A DNA stretch of 64,000 nucleotides. It comes from Trogon surrucura. Taxonomy: Eukaryota > Chordata > Aves > Trogoniformes > Trogonidae. The stretch is taken from contig CM036617.1 in assembly GCA_020746105.1 (NCBI GenBank), forward strand, positions 158,666,912-158,730,911. The letters are read 5' to 3'. Shown here piece by piece: positions 12,501 to 27,500 of the stretch (positions are counted from its first letter, which is position 1; the number at the start of each line of letters is the position of its first letter). The position numbers and the translations under genes were made by a program. The notes under the pieces were generated by a model. It was given only the letters and a program-made list of their open reading frames with translations, ran no database searches and was not told the DNA's origin.

Positions 12501-15500
12501 TTGTAAGTAAATTTGTAATAAATTATCATAGTTATTCATCGCCATAATGCTACTGTTGCCGTGTGTGAAAACTGACTGCAACAGGATTCACATGTGACAA
12601 GACTATTAACTAATCTTTCCTTTAAAATACACTTCAAGAAGAAACTCTGCATTCATGAGTAGCAGTTTACTTTTCAGACAGAAAAGAATTTTATCAGAAG
12701 AAGCCCATACAGGTAATTAGTTTAATATCTAGACGTGCTAACTTGGTGTTCTTTCGCTAACACTACAAGTTCACATGAATATTTTCCTGACTAGTTTAAC
12801 GCAGGGCCATTCAAAAATGCTACTTTTATGTATTCATCCCATGCAGTCATGAGATTTTAAAAACCAATTATTACCTACAAATTAGAATCCCAGCGTTCGT
12901 AATTTTTGCGGGCAACTACAGAAAAATACAAAGAAACACTGTGACTTTCCCCAACCGAATACTTCGGCTGTAAAAATATTCAGATAGTATAAAACCAGGA
13001 AAAATATAGGGCGAACACTACTGCCCAGCTGACACCAAAGCCTGTCTTTTCACATGGGGTCAGCTTCTGTGATAGTGTCTCTGGTGATCATCCTGTCTTG
13101 TGAACACTCATATTTTATTCCTGCAGGGAGTTAATTACTAAAAGTGTGCACGTGCCCGTGCATTAACCTCGTTAACAGCACAAGTTTTGCTCGGGCTAGA
13201 TGGGTCTCTGAACTAGTTACTGAGGCTCTTGGCCAAACAACAAGCTAAGAACACACAAGCTAAGATAACTATACCCAGCCAGACAACCCCACTGGAAGTT
13301 AAACCTACTCCTTGCAGCAGGTCATGCTCACAATTCAACTCCCCTTTTTCCCCTCCCTGAACACTGTTAATTGAGCTCTGTCTTTCATTCTTTTCTACAG
13401 GACTGAAGTACTAATAAGTCGCAACTCAAATTTAAAAAAAAAAAAAAATAATTAGCAAGGAAAAGGGAAAATGTTTTCAATGAGCTTACAGATCTGCGCT
13501 GTTCCATCTTTTCCTCTTTTCTAAGGTGAAGAGGGTAGGCAGAGCTATCACCTCCATCACCTTTGTCTTGGTTTAGCAGAGCATAAGGTTGGAGTTCTGT
13601 TCACAGATCTGCTACTGACTTTCTTTTTCATTTCACTGTGCTTTGTATTCCTTCATACTCTTCCCTCAGTCTATCTAAATTATCATTAAGTAAAGTATAG
13701 GAACACAAAGAGTGCTGAGTCAACATCAGTCACTCTTTCTAAGTGCCGGGGAACATGCAACTGTATCCTCTCAAGCCAAAATAAGTCCAACCCTCAGCTG
13801 GAGCATAGAGATGCCACACTTTCTGAACTCAGCTGGTTTTCTTTCTTGTTTTTTACAGATACAGAACCAGTACACCACTACACTTCCTGGCATGCAACAA
13901 ACAATCCTGAAATGCACTGTGATGAATTGAGTTCTGTATTTCCTCACAAAACAGAAAACAGCTAAAACCAACATAACACACTATGCTATCATTTCACATT
14001 TCAACTTCTGCCTCAGGGAATAAATGCTTTAAAACTCAAGCTGACATGGGCATGTCAGCATGTTAGGGAGATGATGGTAACATCTCCACAGTTAAGCCTA
14101 AAGGGGGATTTGCTCTTAAGGGAGGATGAGGGAGAGGAGGAAAATTCTCTTTTGAAAACATTCTGAAGTGTTTAAACTAAGATGCTATTAAAAAAAAAAG
14201 AAATATCTTTGTTCCAAATTTGATCAATGATTCATTACTGTCTTCAGGGGAAGCATTAAAATGCTGGCGTCTGAAAATTTTTCCTGCTTCATTTTCTGAA
14301 TTATTGTAGATGAAATACAGTAACAGCTAAATTTCCTTCTTATAATTACATGCATATGAATAAAGTTACCTTCCCCTCCCCCTAAATATCATCTCTGTCC
14401 TAGGTTGCTTTTGAACTTTTCAAAAAGAAACACAGAAATGCTTGTTCTTCTGATTTATATTAACTTGTTTTAATTTATTTAAGCCACGCCGAAATGAGTT
14501 AGCTAGTTTTCCTTCCATTATTTTCCGATCTTGCCCACCTTCCACTGTAGCACTGGTAGTCTAGTACTTGTAAGGCCCACGGAGAATTAGGAAGACAGGT
14601 TCAGCATCTGGGAAGGTGGGAACTGAGCTGTATAAAGCGCACGTGGGAAAGGTGAAGCAAGGATCTTAGGCCAACTGAGGCTTTAGAGGAAGAACAGAAG
14701 GTTCAGCAGAGGAGCAAGCTGTGTCATGGAGACCCGCAGCTCAGGAATAACCACCATTAGTTTCCTTCTAAGCTTGTTCCACTCTGCCCTTGGTTGTACT
14801 TTTTTTTTTTCTCCCACCATGCAACAGCACATAGATAAAAGCACAGGGGATGCAGAGCTGGAGACAAAGGAGCATGAAAATATGAGGGGCAGGTAGAGGG
14901 GGAAGAATCACTGGAAAGTGGAACAGAGAAGGGTCCACAATGAGGAGCAGTTTGTGACACATCATAGGCTCTCCTCAGGGCTTCAGTGTTTTCCCCACAT
15001 TACCCTTCCACTTACCCTTGTTTCTTTTTTTTTTTTTTTTTTAAGGCACAGATCCTTCTTTACTGCATGTCTCTGTTACAGGGCCTGTCCTACAAACAGA
15101 ATCCTTTCCAGCCACACACATTCAGATTATTTGATTATTGGAAAAGATTAGGAAATAACTGCTGAAGGTTGACAGGCACTTCCCCACTTGCACAGCTGTA
15201 AATTATCACTTCTTTGCCTGATCAAAGCCAGTTTACTATGAGAGCAACCAGATAATGATAAATAAAACCACTTATGCATCTTCCCTCAATTTTGGAGATA
15301 CTGCTTATTTCTGGAAGTTCCAACTTATCATCCATGTATTGATCACTATTAATATTATTGAAACATGCTGGTATTTGTCAATATTTTTCATTTGTTTTTA
15401 ACCATCCATCACCTTAGTAGCTACAGGTCATTACAAAGAGAATCCATCAGAAAACATACACTTAGTGTTTCCACTAAACAAGCAATGACTCTTCTTAACT

Positions 15501-18500
15501 ATGTATGTTGCTTTTTAGACAAAAATGGACACTAAATTCTCACAACCTTGTACTAATGAGTAGCAAGGCGTAACTCTGACAATCCACTAGAAAACACAAG
15601 TTCTAGGGCGCTGAAATGGTTCTTCCCACTAAAACTGCTCTAAAGATACAGTATTTGCCAGGCATTAATAAACTGTCATCATTGGTTTTATCTCTGTGAA
15701 CTGACCTCCCTCTCTGTCGAACGGTCTTTGAAGGTTTTGAGGAAGTCTTGGATTTGGGGCTCGGCACATCTCCATTTTCAGATGGGGTAGTATCCTTAAT
15801 AGGTCCTGGTAAAGCAGCTGGCTCATGGATAATCAGGACATCATCTTTATTGTGCTGGCCCAGATGCTGCTTAGCAAAATCAAAGCCTTTCACACTGGGA
15901 GCTTGTAGCTGTGAGAGAAGAACAAGACAAAAAACAGGAACCATGAGTGACAGTGAGCACAAAGGATAAGACTTGCAAACAATGGCAGCTAGGAGGATGA
16001 TCAGGCTTTGGTAGTCTCAGGAATGAGTGCGAAAGCTACAGGAAAAAGAAAAATAAACCCCCCACAATTCTGTAATCTTACTTCCGTTTATGTTACACAG
16101 TTTAAAACTCCAAATCAGCAAATCTACCTAAAAAGCCAGCCTTCTGTTGCTGCTACATCTTTTTCCAGCTATTTCTTCAGATTTAATCATTGTGTGAGAA
16201 GCTTCTTGTGTACTTGTGGGTGCAAGATCATAGACATGTGTGTATTGACTGAAATGCTTACCCCTGTGAGGTCATCCCTCCATCTCTTTCCATCAAAATG
16301 AGTGAAGTGAGTTTAAATAATTTTTACAGTGTAATTGCTGATCTTCCTCATTTTCAGCTCCCCGAATCTGCAGGAGTCTGGGATATCTTGTACAAACACC
16401 TAGATCATCCGATGAAAGACAAACATTCTGCAGATTTGCATTAGAGGGCAGCCTGGCAATGATTTTTCAGCCAGCATGGATGCCTCCAGAAAATAACCGA
16501 AAATCTAGCCCATAGGAATTTCATATTGAATAGACAGAAAAATGTATAAAAGGCTTTGGACTTTAGAGAAATTAGATACTTATCCTAGAGATCTTATTAA
16601 GGGATTACAGATTCAATGGATGTCTCACATGAGAAAGACACAGAACTGGGCCTTTCATTTTCATAACCGTACGTACAAAAAAGCTAATCTCACCTTCTCA
16701 ATGACTTGATTCAGACTTAATTTAATCAAACCTCCACATTTCATGCTCTTCTGTTGATTTTTTCGGGGCTTTGGAGTAATTAGAAAATCTGGATGACTAA
16801 TTAAGACAAAGGTTTTCTTCAAGACCCGGGCAATTTTATGTAGTTTAGAAGTTGAAAGTAGAAAGAAACATTGACAATTCCAGTTTTCAACGTGCACACA
16901 CACATACCCAGTGCACAGCACACGCACAAAACCCTCTGTGTGTTCCTAGAGCTGATTTCCTGCAAAGCAAAGCATGTGTTGGAGTGCGTTTATGGGTGCG
17001 TCAGGTTCCAGATGTTTAAATGAGCCCCCTTTCATAAAGCTTGGCATGCCAACATAGCTAACTACAAACAGACTCGTCTGATACCCTGCCAAAGATAAGC
17101 TTGCCTAAGGAATATTCTGAAACAATCTCTTCAAAATATTTTCTCAGTAAGCAAACATTTTCCAAATGGTTCTTAGAAAGGGTGTCCTAGTAGAGCAAAC
17201 TGCCTATTTAGACCAGTAGATGGCAATAAAAGCTCTCCTGTAAAATCCAACAACTTGACAATCGAGGTTCTGGAGTTCACTTCTCACAAAATGAGTAAGC
17301 GTATTAATTGAACAAGATCTGGATGTATTCCACTATACTGCATTTTTCTTGGGCTTTACAACAGTCCCTTTAATTGAGCCTTATGGGTGATGCTATTACA
17401 GAATTTATATAAATGACTGTAACCACTGATTCAAAAAGGCACTGTTGAGCTAGATCAGGTGAAGATGTAACTGTTTCTCTATTTTGTAAGCCATAGCCAC
17501 TGAGTAAACTCTTCCTGAAACTTCCTCCCCCCTTTTAGAGTTGAAGCACCGTCTTCAGGAACTTGCTTGCTTAAAAAACCACAAAACTCCAGGTTTTTTT
17601 TTTCCCCAAAAATAATTTGGAGGAGGAACTTTTCACTTCTGCTGTCAGAACTGCCTGCAGAATTTTTTACAAAACCACAAATACAATTCTTCCATCGAAA
17701 CCCTCTTGCTCTCTCCCACCCTCCTAGATTGCCAGCTTGCAGCTTAGTTACCTCACCTCTCCACCTCTGATCTGTTCGACATTATGTCTATGCTCTTTGA
17801 AGATATACCTGTGTGCAACACTCACCCCTTGAACCCCCTTCAGCAGTTTCCCTTCTTCTAAACATTTCATACTCCACCCTCGTGCCTATATAGCCAAACT
17901 GCTGATCCCTGATGATCACTGCCTCTATTTCACTACATTCCCCTTCATTGCCTCCAGCCACCTTTGCTCCAAAGGTCATCAGAGTCTTCACCATGTGCTG
18001 GACACAATCCTTTCTCAAAAAAATTGGTGGTGCTCTACCCTTTCCTAAGCACCCTTGACTTGACCTGCAAAATGACTACTGACTCTTGAGGAGTGTGATG
18101 GGTGGGATGGGCCAGGACAACTGAAGAGACAAACATTCTAGTAATACTAGAATTACTAGTATGGTTTTATTAAGATCACTGCATGTCTGAAGTATGCATT
18201 TCCACATACCTTAGAGTTAACTCTAGCATACTGAGTTTGTAAACCCTCTGGGGAGTAAAGTAACACGCAAAAATATAAGTTTTCAATCTTTTAACGTTGA
18301 ATAGCCCTATTCCTAGCTTCAGTCTAACATAACCTTTCGTCTATGCACAGTTAAGGGAACAGACATATTTATGTGAACACCACAGGATATGTATGCACAA
18401 ATGTTTATCTGCAGACAGACCACACAGAAGCTGAATTAAGACTTAGCATTGTGAAGACAAGCACTCAGTATAGAAATGGCACAGCTACGACTGTCTGAAC

Positions 18501-21500
18501 AATCACAACTGGATCCCCTCATGTATAGCCAATGCAACGGATTCTTGGGTTTCAAAACCATAAATTCGATTCTTCCACTGAAACCCTCTTTTGCCCTCTC
18601 CCACCCTCCTAGATCCATGGGCCTTCCGCTATTAGTCCAAGTGGAGCAGAATGTAAGAAAGTTATTTGTAGAACTAGGATACCCACCTCATTTCACGCCG
18701 AAGCTAACAAACATGTGGTGAAAGAAGCAGATGTAAGAAGAGAAAGGCTGTGTTCTTTTACGCACCTTTGCAGCGAGGGTGCCTGAGACTTTGCCAATGG
18801 ATCTCACGGACACTTGCTGGCAAGAGAAGAGTGGCAAGTCTCAAGTATCACCATCCCAGGCCTCAAGAAGCATTCACTCCAGGCACCACAGAACTTGTGG
18901 CTCTGTTTCCCTGAAGTTACAGCCAGGGAAGCTCCTCAACTGGTCTTACTCCTCACCAGGCAGAACAAGTCTCTCCGTCCTGCCCTCTTGCCTCTCTGTC
19001 CCTCAGCTGCCCGTTCCACTGCACATTAGGAAGAACTGAGGCTCACTGCTCCTTATTCCTTTACCTGGCTTCATATAAGAACATCTGTGCACAGAAAAAA
19101 ACCCCCAAACTCTCAGCTTTTAAGCTTATCTGCACAGAACATATAAATTTTAAGAAAATTCAACCGGTAAACCTCTCTCAAGTCTCTGTCAACTCCATGC
19201 AAATATTTTCCCAAAGGTTTAAAATGCAGAACTGGGAATTCCTGACAGAATCAGCAAAAGCATTTCGCTCACATGAAAAAACATTCTGGTCCTACTTCCT
19301 TGCCTTTCCCCACCCTGCACCCCAAAGGCTGAGAACATGCACTAGAGCTTCTCAAAACAATTTCTAAAATTTGGACAGAGCACTCTGCCTTCTCTTAACT
19401 TTGCTCTTTGAAAGAACAAGCTCTTCTTACCATATTAAAAAAGATCCAGTATGAAGCTGATACTTGAATAGAAAACTTCAGCCTGAAAGACTGAAGTCTT
19501 GCAGAGTTCTGTACAGCTAAATAATATTTCCAGATATCTCCTGCTAAAAAAACTTAAGTTGGCACCATGAGCTCCAGCCAATATATGAACAGTATAAGAC
19601 TGTATGCACATATATACATGCTCATGATAGAAGAATACAGTGTGAAAATAAAAATATATAAAACATTCCTGACTCAATACAAAAATATGGTCCTCCATGA
19701 AAAAAATTGATCAAATGACTACTAAAAATAATAACTGTTATTTGAGAAATAGAAATACAAATACAATTACTATGGTAGAAACAGCGCAGACAGAAATCCA
19801 CTCAATTTTCTTAAAAAAAATAAGTCTACACTTCTGCTACCTCACCTCTTAAGACTATGGTAACATTATGTCTTTAACTGAGAACTGATGCTAACCAAAA
19901 CTTATGTTTTCAGTGACAAGTGTCTAAAGGACACTGGAACACAACTCTGCTTCCTGCAGGACTAGATAGATCACTGAGACTCAGTGTAAAGAACAAATAA
20001 TGTCGCTCCAGACTGAAGAGGTTTCCTACATTTTCTTACAAATTTCTGTGTGCCACCTGCTACATTCTTCCTTTTCTTTATATCAAGTTATATCATGCAA
20101 CAGATTGAATGACCTCTCTCATCTTAGGACAGGTAATCCGAATACCATGAGAGGATCAGTCACCTACTACTCATAAATTAACCACCACCCAGAACATAAC
20201 ATAGTTTCTTTTTAAGAGCACATCTGTGCTGATAACTGCTCAGGTGCTGAAACTAAGCCTCTTTTTATTAGTCTCCAGTACCTGTACCTAAGACTGCAAA
20301 AATTCAGTATCAGCAAAGATTTGTTTTAAATATAAGTTGTTAGAGAAGGGTTTCATTTGTTTTATTTTTATATATTTGTGAAAGAGAAAAGATAAACGAC
20401 TCCGACGTTTACCACTAAAATGAACATGTCTAAACTACAAATAATATAATGTCTTATGAATACAAATGCGGAACCTGCTGAAATCTAAGAGGAAGATGGT
20501 TTCAAAATGGTAAATCCAGACAGTGCTTTAATTCTATTGTTACATGCTGAATGAAAAAAAAAAAACCGTAATTGAAGCTCAATTCATAGAAAAATCAAAT
20601 AATTTCTGCAGAAGCTTGCAAAATCTGTGCACCTCGGTCAAGATTATTCCAGGAAAGCACATAATAGTTTCAATACTGTTCAAATCACAGAAATGTAACA
20701 TGGTTGCCAATATATTGTTTTGCTAGATACAGAGACACACCAGGAATGAATGTCAACAATCTGTTTTCTCAAGAAAGCAAATACTGCACACACAGGTCAG
20801 TGTATAATTTCAGCAGAAAGCAGAAGATAAGAAACACGCTTACTCAGTATTCTTCCTGTAGTTCATAAAAATGGCATTTGCATTTGGACATAACATGAAT
20901 AATAATGTGTTAGGACGATTTTCTACTGATTTTATACCAGTATTGCCTTGTTCCTTTTAGTGAGACATACTTTAACAGAGGCTGTTAAAATATATTTCTA
21001 AGGAAACAAAGGAACTAAGCATCATTTCAAATATAATACTTCAGTGTTGGTACATAATCTATGAACAGGACAGGAATTCCTGTAAAGAAGTCCTGTCTTA
21101 TGACCTTACTAACATGTTAGCACATGGAATGGTACAAAAATGAAAGAAACTTTAAAGAAAAAACTAAATAAAATTTTCAGGTCTATTAGCAAGGCAATGA
21201 GAATCAGTGTTCTTAAAATTAATGTGGGTTGAAGATGTAAGCCAGTCTGATTTAGGACGGCTTAAAGCTATTAAACATCACAAACTGCCTTCCACAATCT
21301 AAGATTCACACCATCAAACCCTCCTCTGTATCAGGGCACTATAGCATAAGTCAGTGTGAATTTCCTGCATTACTCTCATGATGCACTAGCAAGGACAATT
21401 ATTTTCAGCTGCTAGTGTGCTCACCAGGGTTGTTTTTATTTAACTTTTTTTTACCATGCTTCTACTATCCCATCTAAGAAGTCACCTACTTCTTCCTCCC

Positions 21501-24500
21501 ACAAGGATCATTCTTCCATGTTGTCTGCAGTGGCTGTTCCCCGAGATATTTAAAACACCTGCCAATATTTAAGAATTCAGAAGCACTGAGGCACCTTTCT
21601 CAGTCTCGTTTTCCTATTCAGCTCATTCTTCTAATATCATTCCTGCCCCTTATACACTTAAATATACCCTCTCTATTGTTTATATCGCTCTCCTTCAACA
21701 TAAACCTCTTCGAGATCATAGTCAGAGACTGCCTGTAAAGTATGCATACCAATTACACACACAATTCAATAGCAATAATGCATATAATCTGAGCCAAGAC
21801 ATAAGAAACCTTTGTTGATAAAAAAAACATATTAGAAAATCACATAGAGGCAGTTCTGTTTCCATAGCCTCCCTCAAAATCCTGAAAAAACCCACCCATT
21901 TGTACTTCTCACTTTTTGTGATATGACGTAACTGACCGTAAGCACTAATGTTTTCCCGGTGTTCTTCGAAACAAATACTAAGCATCACCCAGAAATGTGC
22001 AGAGGGACCCTTTACTGCTGCTGATTTAGGATATGTTTTTAAACACCAAAAGAAAGAAGGTCTCTAATTTGATTTAAATACCTTCACTCAATGACCATGT
22101 ATGTACGTAGAAAGAAAAGTATGTGCAATGCCAGTTTACTATATTGCCTCTCAGGTGGGATGCCATCACCTTTCCATTGCAATGGTGTTAGAGCCTGTAC
22201 CCTCCATGGCAAGCCCCACCCCAAAAAAGAAGCAGGATTTTGAGATCCGAGAGCCAAAAAAGGGGTTGTATGTAAAAAATGCTGCCCGTTTTTTCATCTT
22301 GGACTCGGTACCTCTTTATACAAATTACATTTTGTGTTTGTCATCATGACTGCACTTCCATCACCTATCACCATTACTGGGAACAGGTAAAGCAGTTGAG
22401 CAAACATATCCTTGTGAAGAAGAAACACACTGATAGTTTCTGCCACCAAGATGTGAAAAGGCAATGTATGGTATAGCTAGTTCTGGCATGGAAAACCAGA
22501 ACAACCTAGTGTACAGCCTCTGGTCCTCCTTTCCTCCTCTGAAAAGTCAAGCCTGCTCACCACCATACAAATAGAAAGTGAAGTAGGAATCCCACAAAAA
22601 ATACCACCTCAGGAATTTTGCTCCTGGAATAGGATTAAAAACAAATAAAGAAAACTCAAAACTTACAAAACTTTATATAGCCCGAAATTCTCAAGACACT
22701 TGTTCCAAAATACTTTCTTAAGACAGATTCTTCTCCTGGATTTTCATCATCCCTCTTCTTTTCCTTTGTGCACTGCTTCCTGCCACACTAATATCACAGC
22801 TCAGTAAATGACAGCTCAGTAAATTTCACCAAATACAAGAGGGATCATGTTGTTGAAAGCCCATAACTCTGAGCACGTATATGCCCACAGGCTGTTGAGA
22901 TAACTCCTGTAACAGGCAGAGTTTTGTCTCTGAATCATGCACAGTTTTAGCCTTCCTTTTCAGACAGAAATGCCGCTGGGTCGATACTATCTTAATCACG
23001 GTTTGCTGAGGTTCCTTTGCACACCAGTTGGCTAAAAGTGTCAGGAGCGAGTTAGAAAAAGATCACCAGCTTTACAGGATAGACAGGTCACTGCTGCATC
23101 TCAGTTCCACCATGCTTTCGTTTATAAGTTATGACAAACAATTACTTCTCCGAGGCCATGTGCACAACTCCGACATCAACTGCACATCAAAAAAATTATA
23201 AATTAAAATCTTTTTCTCAATTTGTGAAACAAAAGAATACATTCGTAACATGGCTCTCACCATCTTATCTGAGCACACGACATACACAACACAGTCTATA
23301 AACACTTCCTTTGCAAATAACGAGAGAAGTGCTAACAGACTTTTAAGACAGAGCATAGGTCAGCAACTGTCATTTATTTTTGTGCTGGTATTTCGTTAGG
23401 CTCAGGGCCTCAGACACATTTATATATCCAAAAGGGTTTGAATGCACACAGAAATAAAGTGCATTCATATATGCTGCAGAAATAATCTGCTTGCTGAAAT
23501 GAAGCTGCGAGTAGCAACATTAAAACATTAGGCAACAATGACTTTATGTTGGCCCATCTTCCTGTTCCCAAAATAGCTGAATTCTACAGCAAATCTCCAT
23601 CTTTTCTTAGGAAAGACGGAATTTATTTCCCTAGTATTAATCTAGTCTCAGTGCTCTATTATATTTAGGACGGATATAAAGCTTATCCATATTCTGAAAA
23701 TGGATTTTTTCTTTTTGTTTAATTCCTTTTCAGAAGTAGCCACTATATAAACATCACCCTATAAACCCACTGGTCCCCTACATTTTGAATAGCATGCTCA
23801 GTTCTAGTCTCCCTCTCTCAAAAAGGACAGAAAAGAACTAGAAAATGTTCAGCCTTTTCAAAGACCAGCAGTTGGTTCAAAGGCGAGTTCAAAAGAAGGG
23901 ATAGGAAAACTGGGACTCCTCTGTCTGTAAAAAGAGATTATGGAAATAGGAATACGACAGAGATCTGTAAAGTCAGGATTGACAAGAAGCAAGTGCCTAG
24001 GAATCAGCTGTTCACTGTTCCCTCCAATACAAGGCCTAGGGGGCATCACAGAAAACAAAGAGGTCACAGAATAAAAGCAAAACGCAACACTATGACATGG
24101 TTCTTCATGTAACATGCTGTGCAAATTCCTGTCAGCAGTTCAGATGGGTTTAGCAGGACTGGCCAAGTGTCCTGTTGAGGGTTGCTACATACCATTACTT
24201 CTACAGAAAATCCCTTAGACAAGAGGCTGAAGAGTTACTGAAGGAGAAGCATCACACGTACTTGCCCTGTTTTTCTCCCCTTCTACAGGCTTTTTGTTTT
24301 GGCACCTCAGCTGGCTGGTCTTTGTGTCTGACCTCAAGACAGCTACTCAAATGTCTGTAAAAATCAAATGGAAACACTGTTTATATCTATTGGTATAAAC
24401 AGTACATCTAAGTGTGGTATTTTATTTCTACAATTTGTGAATAGTTAATCCTCATTACAGAAGAATAATTCCTATAAAAGAACTCTTGCAGAGGAGCTGC

Positions 24501-27500
24501 CATCAGAGAAATGCATTGTTGAGAAGTAATTAAGATACTGAATACTGTGTTCCTTGTTAGAATCCAGCTATTGACTCTGAAGAAGAACCCATATGCCGAT
24601 TCCAAAAAGACAACATTTTGGATAGTTAGGCAAGGTTGCTATTAGAAATGAATGATATTTGTTATGCAAACAGTAGACATCGACACAAATCTCTTGCAGA
24701 AACTCATGTCAGTTTTCAAGTACTTTTCATAAGATCGGTGTCAGCTGCCTTTCTTAACATGAGTCTCTTTTGACTGGAATTATTCTGCAATGCAGAGCTG
24801 TTGCCTCGACATTATACAGATGAACAAAAGCATTACAGGATGTCAAAATATCACAAGAATTCTTTGTATCAGGAGCAGAAGCCTAGTATTTAGCCTCCAG
24901 CAGGGCTGGCCTCTTTGATCTCAGGAACATCCAAGAGGTAGTCTACTGAGTAGACATTAATAAGCAAAAATCTCAATTCAGATGTGTAAAGTTACACCTG
25001 ACACATGAGATTCGAATAGCAGATATCCCTGCTTGGAGGGGGAAAACAAAAATCCACACGAGTCTCTCTCAGACATCTTGCAGAACGCATGACTCGTTAC
25101 CCGTAACCGCGAGCGACACACGGAGGTCTGGCGGGCTGTCAGACGCAGCGCAGATCAGAGCAGACACGCGAGGGGCTGGCCGTGGTCCCCAGGTGATCAC
25201 AGATTAGCTGAGGTTTGCCGGCACACGATGCAAACTGGCAGCCCTCCAGCTCCGGCACTGGTGCTCGAGGAGAAGGGGAGGCACTGTTTGCTTTGCCCAA
25301 GGGTTTGTGGGGACAGACCCACACATAAACACACGGGAGGGGATACACTGAGCCAGAGACATGGTCAGCTTTTAAGAACCATAGTGGCACACAGAGGGCT
25401 CCAGAGAGGAGCAACTTCTGGCTGGAGAAGTAGGCTTTTTCTCCTTGAGGCTTTAGGATGCGCCCTTGGAAAAACCAGGAATGGAGCAAGCCACTCGAAG
25501 TCAGCACTGCAAAGGCAATGACTGCAAAGGCATGCTCGGCATCTACAGGAGACCATCCAAGGCCACCTGAATCAGTGAGCTTGTCCATAGGTGTTCGGTT
25601 CTTGCCATTAGGGCAGGAGCCTTTTCCAGAATAACTGTCGAGAGCCACAACTACCTCTGAGAAGTCCTAGCAAGGGATTTCACTTTTTTTTTCTCTCCAA
25701 ACGCTCGTACACGGCAGGGAAAGCAAAAACCCTAGTGAACCAGGTTCCATTTTAATTTTCTGATGTCCACAGAGAAAGAAATAATATTGCCCACTCAGTT
25801 TTCATTACAGAGAGTACGTGGAATTTTTTTTTTTTCCTCTCTGAGGAAATGGAAAGAGGTTGACAGTGCTTTCATACAAAAATGTCAGCAGTCCAGTACA
25901 CAGCAGAACAATGAATTAGGCATTAAAGACAATCATATTATTCTTTGATTCATCCTTTTTTTTTTCCATGAAAAAAAAAAAAAAAACATGGCAAAGATTC
26001 ATTTGCCATTTGTAAATGGCACAGCTTCTTCACACACACACAAAAAAATGCTCAGGTTGGGACGATGGTATGGTGAATATAGACAACAGCGAGAGAGAAA
26101 ATCTTGTTGTTTAGAAGTGCACTTAAGCATCATTTTACTTCCAAAGGCAGACACATCTTCATTGCAACAACCCAGATCACATCAAGGTGAATTTCCAGCA
26201 GGATGCTAAGGCTTACAGAACAAGTCATGAATACTTGATGTGCCCTTTAAATATCTTAGTTCCACCTCTTGAAAAGAATTATCCTTGCACAGACCAATCA
26301 ATCTTGCATAGAAATTCATTGCTCTGACCTGCTTCCTTAATTCCCAGTTTAAAAAGGGTCCAAATAATTTTGATCTCACCATGTTTTTCCATCCAATCTC
26401 CAGAATGAAAAAGGTAACCTACTATTTTTCAGGTATTGTTAAATCTGCTTTGAGGCAGAAGGATGGATTAGCTGATCAGAGTCTCTTAAAGTAATAATAA
26501 AAGAAAGGATCTTGATCTTCAAAACTGTTTTGCTAGCATCAGTTACCATAAAGTTTTCTTTCCTACGTACTTAGGTTTGTATTCACTGAAGTAGCAGACT
26601 TCGAAGACTATTCAGGAGTAAAACATCCCTTAGTATTGTCTAAGCTCAGGCTATCTCTCTCTTCTTTGCAGAAGATAATATTATGAGCTTTTTCAAGAAG
26701 GACCCTTACGTGATCCTGTCTGCAAGACACTGATCCTGTGACGAAACTAGGAGGCCCAACGGAGAGGACAGAAACTGGTGGAGTGGCACGGTGGTATGAT
26801 CTGCAGAACAGGCCTTCACCGAACATGGTCTACCCTGCCCATATCATCACGTAGAAGAAACATTACCTTTGCTATTATGATTACCTATATTACCTTTGAA
26901 AGTGACTTGGTCTTGAGGGTGGGGACAAGCAGCAAATTTGGACTCAGGTTTGCCTGAAGCCCAGCTCAGGCCTGCTATGGCACATAAATATAGATGCGAT
27001 CTTGAGTACTTGTACGAGTTTGTCACCGCAGGATCTGAATATTTTTCAACACAGCTGCAGAAGTGGGAAAATATGCTATAATTGACTATCGCAAGTGAGG
27101 GGCTGTGACCCAAATATTCTAAAGGGGTGTCCACAGGGCAGATAAGGGACCAAAGCAGGTTAGCTATGCTGGCATGATACACTCGCCAGTATGACTGAAT
27201 TGCAGCAATAACTACCCTGGTGATTTTTACCTCTCTGAGGTGCACCTGGGCAGCCACACACACCCTCAGGGCACACCCAAAAGGCATGTAGGGTCTTATT
27301 AACAGCAAATAATTACTGGTTTGCTTCATCCCAAGATAGACTACAAGGATACACAGCCTGTAACTTTTAATGGTGGCCATAGGACCACAGAAATCATACC
27401 TACTCTGTAAAAGTAAACCTTTACAAATAGTGGATTAAAATTAAAACACATAATTCTATTGTCTGAGTGCACACCAGAATATTTCAGGAAAAAAGCAAGA

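Noticed and set aside
14630-14650. TATAAA-like string with a CACGTG E-box as a promoter
   Set aside because: No GC-rich context, no exon downstream on the plus strand, and short AT-rich matches are frequent here.
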